Source of the DNA: Rhodanobacteraceae bacterium
Lineage (GTDB): Bacteria; Pseudomonadota; Gammaproteobacteria; Xanthomonadales; Rhodanobacteraceae
Assembly: GCA_025928585.1 (NCBI GenBank)
Contig: JAICJG010000019.1
Coordinates: 1 to 32,547 of the forward strand
Direction of reading: 5' to 3'
DNA length: 32,547 nt
Made by a program: the position numbers and the translations under genes
Shown: piece by piece, positions 29,128 to 32,547 of the stretch
How positions within the stretch are numbered: position 1 is the stretch's first letter
Layout of the letters: each line of letters begins with the position of its first letter
The notes under the pieces: model-generated
Database searches by the model: none
The model's input: the letters and a program-made list of their open reading frames with translations, nothing else
What the model was told of the DNA's origin: nothing

Positions 29128-29717
29128 CGACCCAGCGCCGCCCGCAACGCCATGCGGATGATCGTCTCGGCGCCGGCGTCCTCGCCCGCCGCGGCGCCGG
29201 CCACAAGACGCGCGGCCTCGGCAGGTTTGTAGCCGAGTTGCTGCAGCGCGGCTTCCGCTTCGCCGCGCGCATCCCGCGGACGCGGCGCGCTTTCCGGCGA
29301 AGTCGCGGAGAGGCTCCCGGCGACGCGATCGCGCAGTTCGACCACGATCCGTTCGGCGGTCTTCTTGCCGATGCCCGGCACGCGGGTCAATGCCGCCACG
29401 TCGCCCGCCTGCACCAGGCGCGCGAATTCGGAGGTCGACACGCCGGAAAGCACCGCCAGCGCGATGCGCGCGCCAATGCCCGAAACCCTTTGCAGGTCGC
29501 GAAACAGTACGCGTTCGTCGTCACGCAGGAAGCCGTACAGCGCGACGGTGTCTTCCTTGTGGGCATAGTGGGTCAGCAGCACCACTTCGCGGCCCACCTC
29601 GGGCAGATCGTACAAGGTGGACATCGGCACTTCGAGTTCGTATCCGACCCCGCCGACCTCGACCAGCGCCCACGGCGGCCGCTTGCTGATGAGGGTGCCA
29701 CGCAGGCGGCCGATCAT
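29124..29717 (-). CDS. ruvA: Holliday junction branch migration complex subunit RuvA
   Basis: [39 protein letters not shown]...[46 protein letters not shown]. Confidence 0.96.
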   Translation of the reverse strand: MIGRLRGTLISKRPPWALVEVGGVGYELEVPMSTLYDLPEVGREVVLLTHYAHKEDTVALYGFLRDDERVLFRDLQRVSGIGARIALAVLSGVSTSEFARLVQAGDVAALTRVPGIGKKTAERIVVELRDRVAGSLSATSPESAPRPRDARGEAEAALQQLGYKPAEAARLVAGAAAGEDAGAETIIRMALRAALGR

Positions 29718-29769
29718 GGCGACAGTCCCGTAACCCGGAAATCGGCGACCCGAAACCGCGAAACCATTT

Positions 29770-30306
29770 TCATCGCCTGCGTCCCCATGCGGCAAGCGCG
29801 ATCCCGGTGCGCGTTTCGCTCGCACGCAGATGCGCATGGGTAATCGCGATCGCCAGCGCGTCGGCGGCGTCGGCCTGCAGCGGCTCGCGCAGGTTCAGGA
29901 GGATTCCAACCATGTGCTGTACCTGCTCCTTGCCGGCGTGCCCCTTGCCGACCACCGCCCGCTTGACCGCGTTCGGCGCATATTCGCGAACCTGTAGCCC
30001 GCGACCGGCCGCCGCGCAGATCGCGGCGCCGCGCGCCTGCCCGAGCTTCAGCGCGGAATCGGCGTTCTTGGCCATGAACACGCGCTCGACGGCGGCTTCC
30101 GCCGGCGCGTGGGCGTCGATGATGGCCGAAAGTTCGTCGTAGATGCGTCTCAGGCGCAACGGAAACGTTTCCTCTCCCGCGACGACCAGAGTCGCGCGGA
30201 ACACGCAACGCAACTTGCCCGCCGGGTCTGCCTCGATGATACCGACGCCGGTGCGCTGGCTGCCGGGATCGATGCCGAGGATGCGCAGCGGCGCACGCCT
30301 GTCCAC
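29770..30306 (-). CDS. ruvC: Crossover junction endodeoxyribonuclease RuvC
   Basis: [58 protein letters not shown] start. Confidence 0.96.
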   Translation of the reverse strand: MDRRAPLRILGIDPGSQRTGVGIIEADPAGKLRCVFRATLVVAGEETFPLRLRRIYDELSAIIDAHAPAEAAVERVFMAKNADSALKLGQARGAAICAAAGRGLQVREYAPNAVKRAVVGKGHAGKEQVQHMVGILLNLREPLQADAADALAIAITHAHLRASETRTGIALAAWGRRR

Positions 30307-30308
30307 GA

Positions 30309-31031
30309 TCAGGCAACCGGCAGGTCCGCGTTGGAATGCACGTTCTGGACGTCGTCCAGTTCGTCGAGGCGCGCGAGCAGGCCTTGCACGGCTTCCACCT
30401 GGTCGGTCGCGACCGGCACGTCGAGTTCGGCGCGCATCGTGACTTCGGCGTGGTCGGGGTCAAGCCCCGCCTTGGCCATCGCCTCGCGTACCGCGTCGAA
30501 CGACTCCGGCGTGGTGATGACGTCGATCTGGCCGTCTTCGGGCCACACCTTCACGTCCTCCGCGCCGGCTTCGATCGCGGCATCGGTGATCTTCTCCTCG
30601 TCCGCTCCGCCGGCATACGAAAGCACGCCGATCTTCTTGAACAGGTACGCGACGGACCCATCGGTTCCGAGGTTTCCGCCGAACTTGGTGAACGCATGGC
30701 GCACGTCGGAGATCGTGCGCTGCCGATTGTCGGTGAGACACTCGACCAGGACCGCGACGCCGCCGGACGCGTAGCCTTCGAAGTGCAGTTCCTCGTAGGT
30801 GACGCCTTCGAGTTCGCCGGTAGCCTTTTTGATCGCGCGATCGATGTTGTCCTTCGGCATCGAGGCGGCGATCGCCTTGTCCACGGCACTGCGCAGGCGC
30901 GCGTTGCCATTGACGTCGCCGCCGCCGCTGCGCGCGGCAACCATGATCTCGCGGACCAGTTTGGTGAACACCTGGCCGCGCTTGGCGTCCTGCGCATTCT
31001 TGCGGCCGGCGATGGAAGGACCTCTGCCCAT
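30309..31031 (-). CDS. yebC: YebC/PmpR-family protein
   Basis: [73 protein letters not shown]. Confidence 0.96.
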   Translation of the reverse strand: MGRGPSIAGRKNAQDAKRGQVFTKLVREIMVAARSGGGDVNGNARLRSAVDKAIAASMPKDNIDRAIKKATGELEGVTYEELHFEGYASGGVAVLVECLTDNRQRTISDVRHAFTKFGGNLGTDGSVAYLFKKIGVLSYAGGADEEKITDAAIEAGAEDVKVWPEDGQIDVITTPESFDAVREAMAKAGLDPDHAEVTMRAELDVPVATDQVEAVQGLLARLDELDDVQNVHSNADLPVA

Positions 31032-31136
31032 GGGGCGTACTCTCGATACCGAAAGGTGGAAAGTCTAGGGAAACACTTGCCGTGCCGCTACGCTTCCGCG
31101 CCGAGCCCGTGGGTTGCATTCGTCCACAACCGCCCA

Positions 31137-31157
31137 CCGAACCGCTTTGCGGTTCGG
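31137..31157. other. Hairpin between aspS and yebC
   Basis: Perfect 9-bp stem CCGAACCGC-TTT-GCGGTTCGG; no T tract on the transcribed (-) strand. Confidence 0.5.
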
Positions 31158-31171
31158 GCGCCCCTTGCCTC

Positions 31172-32547
31172 CTACTCCCTGCTCCGTGCTTCCCGCACCT
31201 GCACGTGCAATTCCGCAAGTTGCCTCGCGTCGATTGCACTCGGTGCATCGGTCATCAGGTCCTGCGCGCTGGTGGTCTTGGGGAACGCAATCACGTCGCG
31301 GATGGCGTCGGTGCCGCCGAGCAGCATCGCGAGGCGATCGATGCCGAAGGCGATGCCGCCGTGCGGCGGCGCGCCGAACTTGAGGGCATCGAGCAGGAAA
31401 CCGAACTTGGCACGCGCCTCCTCCTCCCCGATGCCGAGCAGGCGGAACACCGCACTCTGCATTTCCGGACGGTGGATGCGGATCGAACCGCCGCCGATCT
31501 CGGCGCCGTTCAACACCATGTCGTAGCCGCGGCTGACCGCGTGCCCGGGATCGGCGGCGAGCGCCGCCGCATCATCGACCTTGGGCGCCGTGAACGGATG
31601 ATGCAGCGCGACGTAGCGTTGCTCGGCCTCGTCGTATTCGAACATCGGGAAATCGGTGACCCACAGTGGCGCCCAGCCGTCCCCGACGAGACCACGATCA
31701 CGCGCGACTTTCAGCCGCAGCGCGCCCATGAATTCGCTGACGGTCTTCCACTTGCCGGCACCGAACAGCAGCGCGTCGCCGTCCTGCGCGCCAGTCTTCT
31801 CGATGACCGCCGCGAAAGTTGCCTCGTCGAGGAATTTCGCGATCGGCGAATTGACGCCTTCCGGCCCCTTCCCGGTTTCGACGACCTTCATCCACGCGAG
31901 ACCCTTGGCGCCGAACTTCGCGGCGTGCGCGGCGTAGTCGTCGAGTTGCTTGCGCGAAAGATCGGCGCCGCCCGGAACCCGCAGTGCAACCACCCGGCCG
32001 TCGGGATCGTTCGCCGGTCCCGCGAACACCTTGAATTCGAGGTGCTTCACCGCAGCGGCGATGTCGATCAGTTCCGCGGCGATGCGCAGGTCGGGTTTGT
32101 CCGAGCCGTAGCGGGTCATCGCCTCCAGCCACGTCATGCGCGGGAACGGGTCGGGCAGTTCGACGCCGCCGACCTCGCGGAACACGCCGCGGATCATCGC
32201 CTCGACCGTGTCCTGCACATCGCGTTCCTCGACGAACGCGAACTCCATGTCGAGCTGCGTGAATTCCGGCTGGCGGTCGGCGCGCAGGTCCTCGTCGCGG
32301 AAGCAGCGCGCGATCTGGTAGTAGCGATCGAAGCCCGCGATCATCAGGAGCTGCTTGAACAACTGCGGCGACTGCGGCAGCGCGTAGAACTGGCCCGCGT
32401 GCACGCGCGAAGGCACGAGGTAATCGCGGGCGCCTTCCGGCGTCGCCTTGGTCAGGATCGGCGTCTCGACGTCGACGAAGCCGTTGGCATCCATGTAATC
32501 GCGGATGTGCTTCACCACGCGATGGCGCAGGCGCAGGTTCTGCTGCA
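31172..32547 (-). CDS. aspS: Aspartate--tRNA ligase (N-terminal part beyond window)
   Basis: [107 protein letters not shown]. Frame stays open to the right edge ([23 protein letters not shown]). Confidence 0.97.
   Translation of the reverse strand, partial: QQNLRLRHRVVKHIRDYMDANGFVDVETPILTKATPEGARDYLVPSRVHAGQFYALPQSPQLFKQLLMIAGFDRYYQIARCFRDEDLRADRQPEFTQLDMEFAFVEERDVQDTVEAMIRGVFREVGGVELPDPFPRMTWLEAMTRYGSDKPDLRIAAELIDIAAAVKHLEFKVFAGPANDPDGRVVALRVPGGADLSRKQLDDYAAHAAKFGAKGLAWMKVVETGKGPEGVNSPIAKFLDEATFAAVIEKTGAQDGDALLFGAGKWKTVSEFMGALRLKVARDRGLVGDGWAPLWVTDFPMFEYDEAEQRYVALHHPFTAPKVDDAAALAADPGHAVSRGYDMVLNGAEIGGGSIRIHRPEMQSAVFRLLGIGEEEARAKFGFLLDALKFGAPPHGGIAFGIDRLAMLLGGTDAIRDVIAFPKTTSAQDLMTDAPSAIDARQLAELHVQVREARSRE

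Noticed and set aside
25499-29232. Long plus-strand ORFs (504 aa and 577 aa) antisense to the kup genes
   Set aside because: His/Gln/Arg-rich mirror translations of hydrophobic membrane genes; similar in both copies only because the kup genes are paralogous.

Overview
The window is a GC-rich proteobacterial chromosome segment whose gene order looks Xanthomonadales-like (inference). It is mostly housekeeping genes. From left to right: a membrane-anchored repeat protein (truncated at the left edge); relA; a small secreted protein; a DUF3301-like gene; sspB/sspA; petC/petB/petA (cytochrome bc1); a DegS/AlgW-like S1C protease; apt and a DUF2007-like gene; glnS; a run of small stress/envelope-type genes (CsbD-like, DUF1328-like, nucleoside deaminase, TVP38/TMEM64-like, ElaB/DUF883-like, receiver-only response regulator); a SMUG1-type uracil-DNA glycosylase; tRNA-Lys(UUU); queC; cpoB-pal-tolB-tolA-tolR-tolQ-ybgC; ruvB; two tandem kup genes; ruvA-ruvC-yebC; and aspS (truncated at the right edge). 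I did not find a convincing large undescribed system. The two most interesting signals are: (1) a REP/RAYT-like inverted repeat cluster between ruvB and ybgC that supplies the ruvB stop codon and probably the ybgC start codon; and (2) a dense series of hairpins ending in a strong intrinsic terminator between the CsbD-like and DUF1328-like genes, with alternative-pairing potential. The long ORFs antisense to known genes are treated as GC-bias artefacts.
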